Part shown: piece after piece, positions 46,722-57,680 of the stretch
How the letters are laid out: every line of letters begins with the position of its first letter
How positions within the stretch are numbered: position 1 is the stretch's first letter
Origin: Nectonema munidae
Taxonomy: Eukaryota > Nematomorpha > Nectonematoida > Nectonematidae
Reading direction: 5' to 3'
NCBI GenBank assembly: GCA_030549495.1
Contig: JAUIRK010000597.1
Coordinates: 50,043-114,042, forward strand
DNA: 64,000 nt
The notes under the pieces: model-generated
What the model saw: only the letters and a program-made list of their open reading frames with translations
The model's database searches: none
Told to the model about the DNA's origin: nothing
Program-made: the position numbers and the translations under genes

Positions 46722-47612
46722 ATACAAGCTACTTGTATTTTAAGACTTTGAAACAGTTTTAAAATGCCTATACGTAGTAATGTCAATCATATTACGAAGC
46801 AGCTAAAATGTTCACTCAGAAGACTCACTTCATTGATTTTAAACCTTCGTGATTAAGATAGTTTAAATGTATTACATATACGATCAATAATTCCAAAAAA
46901 CTCAATTTTTAAATCCATTTAAACAAAACGTTAAAGGATTCAAGTTCAAAAATGTTCATGATTATTAACTAGATGATAGTAGATATATTTTTTGAGATCT
47001 AAAAATTTGAAACATATAGATCAGTGTTTTTAACGAGGACCCCTGGCATAAACAAATATTTTCAAGGGTTCCACATAATAATTCTTGTTGATTGGGCGGC
47101 CGCAATATTTGGACAGGGTTTATCTTTACATAAGACTTCCACACGTTATATTTCATTGAGCATTTCAACAATTTACGTCCAATGCTTTCCTTTTTAATCA
47201 AATTAAATTATGTCCACTTTGAGTCTCACGTTTTACCGCCCTACTCTGCAACCCTGGTTTAAAATTGTAAGTTGAAAATAAATGTTTTAAAACAAAATAA
47301 GTTGATATAGAAAATATAAATGTTTGTATTATAAATTGTTGTTGGTATAAAAATAAATTTGGTTAACTTAGTTTGTGCTCAATAACTTTCTTGGCGCTTA
47401 TGCTTGTTACACAATTCAAAGTAGTCAATACAATAAGAATATTGGAGCTTACAATTTTTGTTGTTCCACACCCATCGATATCTGATATGTTTCCTTTTTT
47501 GTGAAAATGTCCACTACAATTATTAATATTTACAATTCTGATTTAGTTATCTACAATGAAGAAATTGAAATGCAGTTGAACGAATAAATTGTAGGGTAAA
47601 GAAAAACATTCC
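46722..47612. other. AT-rich spacer with a possible hAT terminus
   Basis: CAGTGTTTTTAACGAGGACC near 47023 resembles a decayed hAT end. No gene recognised. The open frame at 46965-47201 (reverse) has no motif. Confidence 0.35.
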
Positions 47613-48010
47613 AAATTTAAAAAGTAATATAATTTATTGGGCACAGGATTTAAAACGGTGAATTTTCGCCGACACTCGGCTTTATCAAACCACTATACTA
47701 ATGAGTAGGGTAGAAGTTGAAAACTGGAAGGATTAGCGAAGAAGAAGACTGTGCGGACGAAGAATATGTTTTTATCACGACTTCAATATAATTACTGGCT
47801 TGTGTAAAACTGGTAAACTTCTCCTCTCCTTCTTCTCCTTCCAGTTTTCAACTTCTACCCTACTCATTAGTATAGTCTTCTTCTTCGCTAATCCTTCCAG
47901 TTTTCAACTTCTACCCTACTCATTAGTATAGTGGTTTGATAAAGAAGAGTGTCGGCGAAAATTCACCGTTTTAAATCCTGTGCCCAATAAATTGTATTAC
48001 TTTTTGAATT
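47613..48010. mobile_element. Foldback element with about 170-bp arms
   Basis: The arm TTGGGCACAGGATTTAAAAC, continuing through GGTGAATTTTCGCCGACACT to CTACTAATGAG-like and GTTGAAAACTGGAAGG sequence, is repeated inverted at 47830-48010 with few mismatches. The right arm contains a direct duplication of CCTTCCAGTTTTCAACTTCT plus ACCCTACTCATTAGTATAGT, about 56 bp apart. No coding capacity. The target duplication was not resolved. Confidence 0.8.
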
Positions 48011-48217
48011 TTATTTTATCTAATTGCTTTAATTTATGGGCCAACTTCAGCATCAGATTTACATATTCCAAATTTATGATATTTTATGTGAATAAATAAA
48101 TGGCCGCACTTAAGATACTCCTAGAAAAATAAATATTTGCAAAGTTGTCATGTCGGCATTCGATGAAACTATTTTGTTATATATCAAGTACATAAATATT
48201 ATCAAGTACATGCTTAA

Positions 48218-48294
48218 CTCTTTAATCCCAGTCGACTCAACCAAGTATCAAAATATACTGATATTTCAAAACAACAGACGTAATTCTTAGAAGG
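48218..48294. mobile_element. Short TTAA-flanked element (tentative)
   Basis: TTAA at 48214-48217 and 48295-48298 encloses CTCTTTAATCCCAGTCGACT to TTCTTAGAAGG. The ends loosely match the other TTAA miniature elements in the window. Confidence 0.3.
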
Positions 48295-48730
48295 TTAACT
48301 AACTACCTGCATTAACTACCGCAACATAAATTATATTTAGTTAAAAGAAATACTTAATATGATGTGAAATAATAGTGTACTTTAAATGGCAAAAAAGTAG
48401 ATGTAAAAAATATATGAACGCTAGTCTTTATCTTTAGGCTAAAACTTATATTATTTGAATAGGAACGAATATTCTAGAATATAGGAATGAACATTCAAGC
48501 TAATATATACTTTGGTATTTTAAAAATTATATCAAAAAGCCCGCAGTATAGTTTCAAAAATAGGATTTTATGAAATTAATATTTAGATGGTCAATATTAA
48601 AAGCTAAAAAGATTAAAACGTCTTAAAATACCACGTAAATAAACCTACTAAAATGATCATGGTGACTTGATTAGTTTTTGGCACGATTAATAATAATCAC
48701 TAGTAAAGATAAAAAGCAAAGAGTGTAAAT

Positions 48731-48736
48731 TTTATT
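48731..48736 (-). terminator. Poly(A) signal of ECHS1
   Basis: AATAAA on the reverse strand, 11 bp past the ECHS1 stop codon, implying a very short 3' UTR. Confidence 0.7.
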
Positions 48737-48747
48737 GAGAATAGGAC

Positions 48748-49587
48748 TTAAGAGTTCGTGAAATTGGGCTGTCTCTTTTCCATGAAGGCCCGCATACCTT
48801 CCATTTTGTCATTAGTAGAAAAGGTTGAGTAAAAGAGTTTGCGCTCAAACAATAAGCCTTGCGCGAGGGAGCACTCCAGGGCAGCGTTGACAGACTGCTT
48901 GCACAGTGAAGCTGCTAATTGCGAGTTCTTGGCGATCTTGGAAGCAATCTTCATGACTTCATCCACCAAAGTCTGCGCCTCGAAAACCTCGCTCACCAAG
49001 CCAATTTCTTTGGCTTTGTCAGCAGAAATCATTTCGCCAGTCAAAATCATGTGCATAGCGACACTCTTGCCAACAAGTCTCACCAAGCGTTGAGTGCCTC
49101 CTGCTCCGGGAATCACGCCCAAGTTTATTTCTGGTTGGCCAAATTTGGCTTTATTTCCAGCGTATATAATGTCCGCCATCATAGCCAATTCACACCCACC
49201 ACCCAGAGCAAAACCATTTACAGCAGCTAAAAGAGGCTTGGTTAAGTTGGTGCCAACCTTAGCCCATTCTCCAATGAAATCACTTTTCATCGCTTGTGTA
49301 GCGCTCATATCATACATCTCCTTGATATCTGCTCCAGCTGCAAAAGCCTTTTCACTGCCTGTCAAGACGACAACGTTGACAAGTTCATCCTTATTCAAAT
49401 CGGCGAGTAAACTCACCAATTCCGATATTAACTCGTTATTTAGGGCATTCAACGCTTTCGGTCTATTCAACGTTATCTTGCCGACTTTTTTTTCTGGAAA
49501 GTAATCATAAAGAATTGTATTATAATGGCGCTTCAAGGAACTTATAGACGAAGCTTTCAAAGTGTTGCTCAATACATATCTAAACAT
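48748..49587 (-). CDS. ECHS1: Enoyl-CoA hydratase, short chain, mitochondrial
   Basis: This is crotonase, which adds water to trans-2-enoyl-CoA in mitochondrial fatty-acid beta-oxidation and in valine breakdown. The intact 279-codon frame compares with about 290 residues in mammals. The N-terminus MFRYVLSNTLKASSISSLKR is basic and lacks acidic residues, as expected of a mitochondrial targeting peptide. The body starts at ILYDYFPEKKVGKITLNRPK. AFAAGADIKEM forms the CoA/oxyanion region, GFALGGGCELAMM carries the first catalytic Glu, and FGQPEINLGVIPGAGGTQRL the second. KLFYSTFSTNDKMEGMRAF is the conserved C-terminal end. It has no intron and is clearly richer in G+C than its surroundings. Three + strand open frames across it are shadows. 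It could be the native gene or an old retrocopy kept under selection. Confidence 0.95.
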   Translation of the reverse strand: MFRYVLSNTLKASSISSLKRHYNTILYDYFPEKKVGKITLNRPKALNALNNELISELVSLLADLNKDELVNVVVLTGSEKAFAAGADIKEMYDMSATQAMKSDFIGEWAKVGTNLTKPLLAAVNGFALGGGCELAMMADIIYAGNKAKFGQPEINLGVIPGAGGTQRLVRLVGKSVAMHMILTGEMISADKAKEIGLVSEVFEAQTLVDEVMKIASKIAKNSQLAASLCKQSVNAALECSLAQGLLFERKLFYSTFSTNDKMEGMRAFMEKRQPNFTNS

Positions 49588-50235
49588 CTTGGAATAAGAA
49601 ATCTAAACAATGGAAAAATTTCAACATGAAAAATTAAATTATTATAATGCTTCAGTTCAAATAGGTATGCAAATTTGTAAAAATTAATCGTTTAGTTTTT
49701 CTAATCTTACACTAAACAATGGAAGATATCCCTGGATTAGTATGGTTATTGAGTATTTGTAGATACTTGAAGTTTTTTTTTAATTTTCCATTAAATAATG
49801 TTGGAAAATTTGATTAGTGTTTCTTTAAATGTAGTCAAAAAGCGTTCAAATAAATCAAACTTTTTTAAAATCGAACTTGCGAAAAACGAATTCTTGTATA
49901 AACTGTTCTATTTACTCTTTTCCTAAAATTTCCTATTCTTTTTAATTGATAGTTTTGTATATCCGAGACCACACACCATACTTTTGTCACTAAAAATCTG
50001 TGCAACCTCAAATTTATTTTCTACAAACAAATGTGATATTATTTATGATCAGTTACATTAATATATATCATCAAAATATTTCACCTGTCTGTAAATTAGG
50101 TATCTCGATAGGACCTAAAATAAATCTCAAAGTTTTTTTAATATGTTCCAAATAAAGTTATAATAAAGTTTTTACTAATAGCAAATGACGTTGTACCCGT
50201 ACAGTAATTTTAATTAAAATTTGGGAAATTGACTT
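49588..50235. other. ECHS1 upstream region
   Basis: AT-rich, with no clear TATA box or motif. It presumably holds the ECHS1 promoter. Confidence 0.35.
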
Positions 50236-50375
50236 TTAGCCCTATTAGTGTTGGGATAAATTTGTCCGCTAAAGTGCTGGGAGGCGTAAAGTGCCCCGCC
50301 CCCTATTTTTCTTAGATAAGTTTTTATATATCTTTTTAATGTTACATAAATATATTTTAACTATGCTGAATTCAG

Positions 50376-50700
50376 TGGTGATGTCCATTTTATAATCAAA
50401 ATCAATCAAAAAATTGATTTATATTTGACAGCTCATCTCAAAAACAACTTTTTATTTAAATTATATAAAGTTTTTTACACATATATACCCATTTTTAAGC
50501 ACACTGTGTTTACCGGTGATATTCCTTTTTTATAAAAATCAGTCAAACCTGAAAAAATAATTTAAATATATTCTTATAAAAAGTTTTTTTATACATATAT
50601 ACTCATTTTCAAGTATGTAGAATTTAATGGTGATGTTCATTTTTTATGAAATCAATAAAACATGTCAAAAAATAGACATGGAAATCAATGCCAAATATAT
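50376..50700. repeat. Left A arm: about 3 units of the 150-bp repeat
   Basis: Three degenerate units, each with a GAATTCAGTGGTGATGTCCA-like word (near 50376, 50505 and 50625). They are the inverse of the array at 53590-55480. Confidence 0.75.
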
Positions 50701-51429
50701 AAACTTCAAAATATATTCTACTTGCAGTATTTTTCTGGTAAGTTATTTTCTTAATTTATTTAATAAACCAACTTTAGGTGTTTAATTCACTCAAAATATT
50801 TTATTTGTCAGTAAATTAGATATCTCGATAGGACCTCCATCGTTTTGGCTACAAATTCGTTATCGGCTGGTAGTCTCTACGTCATTTCTTCTATACTTTA
50901 CAGTATGTTATTTTGCTATTCATTCTATGATTCTTGGTAGCTCTTTTTTCATTAGAAATTTATTTTCTTCAATGTGTGTTTGAAAAAACTTTTTTAAGGA
51001 TTTATTTTGAAGAGTTTTTTTCCTCTCTTAACCCTATTAGTGCTGGGGGGCGTAAAACGCCCCCCCCCCCTTCACTAAAAAATTAATTGTAGAATATTGG
51101 CTGAATCATATCCCTTCAAATTTTGTGACTTTTCCTAAAATCGCTAGCTGCATCTTTTGAAAAAAATTTCATGGTAGTTGAATGACCCCTTCATGTCCAA
51201 AACTGTCAATCAAAATCAAAAATTAAAAATTTTCAGCAAATTTTGACATTATCTGTACTTAACCTTATAACTTAGGATCTATACTATATAATAGCCTGAA
51301 AATTTATAATTATATACAGTTTGGAACGCATAACACTTTATATATTTAATTTTTTCAATAATCATGGCTACTTTTTAGAAAATGTCAATCAAAATTTTGA
51401 TTGATCAAAAATATATCTAATAAAATATA

Positions 51430-52870
51430 CCTTCAAATTTTACATAAAATATATGTTTTTATACTAAATCGGTCATGCTGTTTTCATTTCTGGACTCAAT
51501 TTTTACATTTAGGATTTGAAAATACCTATAAGTATTAATCAAATTTGCGGTTTACTTATGAAAATTGTCTCCAAAAACATTCCTTCACATTTTACATAAA
51601 ATATATGTGTTATACTAAATCGGCCATGATGGTTTCATTTCTGGACTAATTTTTTACGTTTAGGATCTGGAAATACCTATAAGTGTTAATCAAATTTGCG
51701 GTTTACTTCTAAAAATTATCTCCAAAAACATTCATTCAAATTTTACAATGAAATATATGTGTTATACTAAATCAGCCATGTTGGTTTCATTTCTGGACTC
51801 ATTTTTTACGTTTAAGATGTGAAAATACCTATAAGTGTCAATCAAATTTGCGGTTTACTTCTAAAAATTGTCTCCAAAAACATTCAAATTTTACAATGAA
51901 ATATATGTTTTATACCAAATCAACCATGATGTTTTCATTTCTGAACTCATTTTTCACATTTAGAGGTTTTAAAATATCAATCAAAATTTGCGGTTTACTT
52001 CTAAAAAGCAATCTCCAAAAATATTCTCTCAATTTTACATGAAATATTTGTTTTTATACCAAATCGATCATGCTGTTTTCATTTTTGAACTCATTTTTTA
52101 CATTTAGGATTTGAAAATACCTATAAATATTAATCAAATTTGCGGTTTACTTCTGAAAATTGTCTCCAAAAATATTCTCTTGAAATATATGTTTTTATAC
52201 CAAATCAATCATGCTGTTTTCATTTCTGAACCCATTTTTTACATTTAGGATGTAAAAATACCTATAAGTGTTAATCAAATTTGCGGTTTACTTTTAAAAA
52301 TTGTCTCCAAAAACATTCATTCAAATTTTACAATGAAATATATGTTTTTATACCAAATCAACCATGCTAGTTTCATTTATGGACTCAATTTTTGCAGTTT
52401 GAATTTGAAAATACATATAAGTATCAATTAAATTTGCGTTTAGTTCAAAAATTTGTTTTTATAGCAAATAGATCATGATGATTTCATTTCTGAACACAGT
52501 TTTCGCATTTAGAGGTTTTACCGCTAGTGTCAATCAAATTTGCGGTTTATGTCTGAAAACTATATACCAAAATATTCTTTCTAATTTTACATGATATATA
52601 TGTTTTTATACCAATTCGACCATGATAATTTTATTTCTGAAATCATTTTTTGCATTTAGAGGTTTTAAATGTCTGAAAGTGTCAATCAAATTTTCGATTT
52701 ACGTCTAATGTCTACAGAAATATTTTTGAAATTTAAATAAAATATCTGTTTATATGCCAGATGGAGGATGCTGGTTTCATTTTTGGACTCAGGTTTGGCA
52801 TTTATGGTTTTAAAATATCTGAAAGCTTGAATCAGATTTGCGGTTTACTTCTAGATACTGTCTTCAAAAA
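51430..52870. repeat. Left B arm: 10 units of a 112-156-bp tandem repeat
   Basis: The units share AAATCGGCCATGATGGTTTC, CATTTCTGGACTCA and CAAATTTGCGGTTTACTTCT. Starts are near 51465, 51621, 51772, 51919, 52063, 52204, 52356, 52468, 52614 and 52760. The opposite arm has only three units (61550-61930). Confidence 0.85.
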
Positions 52871-53589
52871 TATTTTGACTGTGAAAAAGACGTTCCTCTT
52901 TTACAAATGAAAAATATTTAAATCTATAGCTTATCATCTAGGATTACAGTTAACATTTAGCTAAGATGGGTAGGAAATCTGAAAATTTAGAATAGGTCAG
53001 ATTTATCAAAAAGGGCACAGATGCCAATATGTGAGAATTTAGTCACTATCAAGATATTTTTAATTTAAATTGAGTTTGTCCATCTTTTTCCTTTTGCGTC
53101 AAAGAGATAATTTTTTAGATGAAGAACGTTGACAACGTTTTGTAATTGAACAATCAACATTACGAATAATTCATCAGAAAAAAACCTTTGAAATAAGATT
53201 GGTTGACAAATATTCAGGCCTGAGAGGAAAAAAGTAATTTTATCCTTATAAAAAAATTTTCGAACACACATTGAAGAATATAAATTTCTAATGAAAAAAG
53301 AGCTACCAAGAAAGGATCATCATAGAATGAATACCAAAATTACATACTGTAAATTATAATATAACGTAGAGACTAAGAGCCGATAACGAATTTGTAGCAA
53401 AAAAGTTGGAGGTCCTATCGAGTTACATAAGTTACTGTAGAATGAAATATTTTGAGTGAATTAAACACCTAAAGTTGGTTTATTAAATAAATTAAGAAAA
53501 TAATTACCAGAGAAATACTGCAAGTAGAAGTTATTTTTATGTTTATATATTTGACATTGATTTACAGGTTTAATCGATTTTTTGACAGG

Positions 53590-55480
53590 TTTTATTGATT
53601 TTATAAAAAATGAACATCACCATTAAATTCTGCATACTTGAAATGTATAAGAACTTTAAAAGAATTAAAATTTTAATTTTGACATGGGCTGTCATATTTA
53701 AATTATTTTGTCACGTTTGACTAATATTTATAAAAAAAAAAAAGGAATATAACCAGTAAACACAGCCTATTTGAAAATGGATATATGTTTGTAAAATACC
53801 ATACACAGTAAACTTCATAACCTCCCTATGCTTTCTATTAAACGTAATTCTCTCATTTAAAAAACCGTGCTTGATATTTCTTTTTGGGATAAATCAATTT
53901 TTTGACAGTTTTGATTGATTTTTTATAAAAAAATGAATATCACCATTGAATTACGCATGCTTAAAAATGGGTATATATGTGTAAAAAACTTTATATTATT
54001 ACTTAGATAAAAAGTTTCTTTTTAAGATGAGCTGTCATATATAAATCAATGCTTTGATAACTTTAATTGATTTTTATAAAAAAAAATAAATATCACCGCT
54101 GAATTCAGCATGCTTGAAAATGGGTGTATATGTGTAAAAAAAATTATATAATTATTTTGATAAAAAGTTTCTTTTTTGAGATGAGCTGTCATATGTAAAT
54201 CACTTTTTTGACAGGTTTAAATGATTTTCATAAAAAATGAATATCACCACTGAATTCAGCATATTTGAAAATGGGTATAATACATGTGTAAAAAACTTTA
54301 TATACTTATTTAGATAAAAAGTTCCTTTTTGAGATGAGCTGTCACATTTGAATGAATTTTTTGACAGGTTTAATTGATTTTCATAAAAAATGAATATCAC
54401 CAATGAATTCAGCATATTTGAAAATGGGTATGCATGTGTAAAAAACTTTATATACTTATTTAGATAAAAAGTTCCTTTTTGAGATGAGCTGTCACATTTA
54501 GATCAATTTTTTGATAGGTTTGATTGATTTCCATAAAAATTGAATATCACCACTGAATTCAGCATATTTGAAAATGGGTATACATGTGTAAAAAACTTTA
54601 TAAACTTATTTAGATAAAAAGTTCCTTTTTGAGATGAGGTGTCACATTTAGATCAATTTTTTAACAGGTTTGATTGATTTTCATAAAAAATGAATATCAC
54701 CACTGAATTCAGCATATTTGAAAATGGGTATACATGTGTAAAAAACTTTATATACTTATTTAGATAAAAAGTTCCTTTTTGAGATGAGCTGTCACATTTA
54801 GATCAATTTTTTGACAGGTTTGATTGATTTTAATAAAAAATGAATATCACCACTGAATTCAGCATATTTGAAAATGGGTATGCATGTGTAAAAAACTTTA
54901 TATACTTATTTAGATTAAAAGTTCCTTTTTGAGATGAGCTATCACATTTAGATCAATTTTTTGACAGGTTTGATTGATTTTCATAAAAAATGAATATCAC
55001 CACTGAATTCAGCATATTTGAAAATGGGTATACATGTGTAAAAAACTTTATATACTTATTTAGATAAAAAGTTCCTTTTTGAGATGAGCTATCACATTTG
55101 AATGAATTTTTTGACAGGTTTAATTGATTTTCATAAAAAATGAATATCACCAATGAATTCAGCATATTTGAAAATGGGTATACTTGTGTAAAAAACTTTA
55201 TATACTTATTTAGATAAAAAAGTTCCTTTTTGAGATGAGCTGTCACATTTAGATCAATTTTTTGACAGGTTTGATTGATTTTCATAAAAAATGAATATCA
55301 CCACTGAATTCAGCATATTTGAAAATGGGTATACATGCGTAAAAAACTTTATATAATTATTTAAATAAAAAGTTCTTTTTTGAGATGAGCTGTCAAATAT
55401 AAATCAATTTTTTGACAGGTTTGGTTTGATAAAAAAAATGGACATCACCACTGAATTCAGCATAGTTGAAATATATATGT
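53590..55480. repeat. Right A arm: about 13 units of a 150-bp tandem repeat
   Basis: Each unit contains TGAATATCACCACTGAATTC, AGCATATTTGAAAATGGGTA and TTCCTTTTTGAGATGAGCTG. The central units (about 54230-55330) are nearly identical and the outer ones diverged, the usual sign of unequal exchange. Because the period is divisible by three, spurious repeated open frames appear on the reverse strand. Confidence 0.92.
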
Positions 55481-55828
55481 AACATTAAAAATATTTATAA
55501 AAACTTATTAATATCTGAGAAAAATAGGGGGGGGGGGGCACTTTACACCCCCCCCCCCAGCACTTGAGCGGACAAATTTTGCCCAGCACTAATAGGGTTA
55601 AAGCATTCTGATTAACCTTAGAAAGACCAAACAGACATTTTGACTGTTTTTTGGTTCAAGAAATTTAACATGAAACTGAAATACCAAAAGAATTTGAAAT
55701 TTATTTTGTAAAATAATATTTTGATGGCGATATAAAAATTAAACAAAAATTTTTTAACCATTCTTCAAAAACACAATTAAAGACTAAGCAGTCAAACTGA
55801 GTGTTTTTAATTTTTAAACATTTCTTTA

Positions 55829-57212
55829 TTGAAATTTTTATTTTTCTTAATTCTGTTCAATCTAATGGATAAAATAAAAGTTGATTTTACTGAAGATAGT
55901 TTTGAAAGCAGTTCTAATAGTGACATCACACTTTTAAATGAAAATGAAAACATTTTTGAATCTTTATCCAAAAATTTGTATTCAGTTGATTCAATATTTT
56001 ATGAATCGTTATTAGATTCTAATATTTTGAAGGATGAATCTGATTATAGTTTTAAATATTCTAAAATATCATCTGCTGATGATAGTAGATAGCTACAAAA
56101 AGATGCAAACATAATCACAAATGTAAAGAAACCTCTTCAAAACATTGTAAGAAATAAACATGGCTTCACTTCTTTTGCTAAGCAGTTTTAAATCCAGCTG
56201 AAATCTTATTTTTGATATAGAAATTTTGAAGTTTGTCCTTAAATACACCTTGATAAAAGGAAAAGGTTTGTATGGTAAAGGCTAGGAGATTTGTTTGAAA
56301 GACTTTGAAAATTTTATTGCATTGTTTTATGCAAGAGGAATATTTGCACCAGAGCATGCATCTGAACTCAATAGAACTTTGGTCAAAAAATGGGGTAGTT
56401 TTATATTCAGTAAAACAAAGTTTTAAATCCAGCTGAAATCTTATTTTTGATATAGAAATTTTGAAGTTTGTCCTTAAATACACCTTGATAAAAGGAAAAG
56501 GTTTGTATGGTAAAGGCTAGGAGATTTGTTTGGAAGACTTTGAAAATTTTATTGCATTGTTTTATGCAAGAGGAATATTTGCACCAGAGCATGCATCTGA
56601 ACTCAATAGAACTTTGGTCAAAAAATGGGGTAGTTTTATATTCAGTAAAACAATGAACAGAAATAAATTTAAAAAATACTGCGCGTTTAAAGTTTCATAT
56701 CAAATCAACCCGAAAAACTCGACTAGAAAATGATAAAGATACTTATATTTCGGAAATTTGGAAAATGTTTGTTTAAAATTGTAAGTTTCTTTATAATCCA
56801 TCCTTAAATCGTTGTGTTGATGAACAGTTATTTCCTTTCAAAACTAGATGCCCCATACGACAATATATGTCAAATAAACGAGATAAATTTGGAATCAAGT
56901 TTGGTTACTTTTAATCATTGAATAGAAATTTGCTTTGAATGCTCTTATATATACTGGCAAAGATGAAAATAGGAAAAAAGAGGAATCGGTCGGTGAAATA
57001 GTTGTTTTGCAGTTCGTGAAACCTTTTCTGAAACAGAGCTACAATCTCACGACAGATAATTTTTTTAAATTCTTTAATCTCGGAAAAAGAATTGAAGAAA
57101 CCTATATTGCTGGAACGATCAGATGTTCCAAAAAAGAAATCCCTTGCAAGGCATTAGTCCTTGATAACAATTCAAGTGTTTTTACAATAAAAATTTATCA
57201 AGAAATAGAGTC
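55829..57212 (+). pseudogene. piggyBac transposase fossil, part before the LINE
   Basis: The acidic, serine-rich start MDKIKVDFTEDSFESSSNSD is followed by FENFIALFYARGIFAPEHAS and KWGSFIFSKTMNRNKFKKYC (56530-56690). Next is a decayed CVDEQLFPFKTRCPIRQYMS block with the first catalytic Asp (near 56820-56870), then ALIYTGKDENRKKEESVGEI, YNLTTDNFFKFFNLGKRIEE with the second Asp region, and AGTIRCSKKEIPCKALVLDN. Several stops and frame changes. It includes a 235-bp tandem duplication. Confidence 0.85.
56185..56654. repeat. 235-bp tandem duplication inside the piggyBac gene
   Basis: Bases 56185-56419 are repeated at 56420-56654 with only about two mismatches (one is TTTGTTTGAAAG against TTTGTTTGGAAG). 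The near identity shows that the duplication is far younger than the other damage in the gene. Confidence 0.92.
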
Positions 57213-57239
57213 CAGCTGAAACTGAATGGAGGAGGAGTA

Positions 57240-57680
57240 GGTGTCTTTTTTAATAGCTCTTTTGATTTAATTTCTGTCAAAAACCTTTCATGCTCAGTCA
57301 ATTACTTCGATTCCTTATTGTTAAACTTTCTTATCGAAGACAAGCATTTTAATTTACTCTCTGTATATAAACCTCCCAACACTAGCGTCTTCGATTTCAA
57401 TGTCTTTCTATCTAATATTTTCACTCAGCATCCTTTCTCTAACTACTCTATCATTTGTGGAGATTTTAATATCAATTTATTTGATTTTGACAAAAAAATT
57501 GATAATCTAGATTTTATCAATAATCTTCAATAATCTGGTTTTTTTCCTACTATCACAAAAAGTACACATTGCACCTCTTCCTCATTCTCAATTATTGACA
57601 ATATTTTCATAAACTTCCGCATGCCATACTCTTCATATAACGTTATTAGTGATCTTTCTGATCATTTTCCTATATGTATA
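57240..57680 (+). pseudogene. LINE ORF2, endonuclease part
   Basis: Translation VGVFFNSSFDLISVKNLSCS, LLSVYKPPNTSVFDFNVFLS, GDFNINL and later DLSDHFPI corresponds to the second half of an apurinic-type endonuclease, which nicks the target DNA for reverse transcription. One in-frame stop (57531-57533). Confidence 0.85.

Larger units (their letters stand above)
50240..55597. mobile_element. piggyBac-type inverted-arm element A
   Basis: It starts CCCTATTAGTGTTGGGATAA after TTAG (50236-50239) and ends with the complementary CCCAGCACTAATAGGG before TTAA (55598-55601). The long left arm (50240-51027) is the inverse of the right arm (53220-55597). The right arm is much longer because its roughly 150-bp repeat is amplified. 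CCC/GGG ends and a TTAA-like target are typical of piggyBac. The left arm of element B lies inside it, directly after TTAA at 51028-51031. Confidence 0.7.

Noticed and set aside
47613-48010. LTR pair suggested by repeated blocks
   Set aside because: The main repeats are inverted, not direct, with no primer-binding site or coding region. It is a foldback DNA element.
48839-49504. Three + strand open frames of 84-136 codons over ECHS1
   Set aside because: They are antisense shadows of the GC-richer ECHS1 frame and have no family motif.
54200-55285. Reverse-strand frames with a repeating MLNSLVIFIFYENQLNLSK unit
   Set aside because: They follow the roughly 150-bp tandem array. The period is divisible by three, so one open unit repeats without selection for protein.
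53590-55480. CRISPR array or rDNA spacer suggested by regular repeats
   Set aside because: The units are contiguous 150-bp satellites without spacers. The genome is clearly eukaryotic, and the same unit occurs inverted in the other arm.
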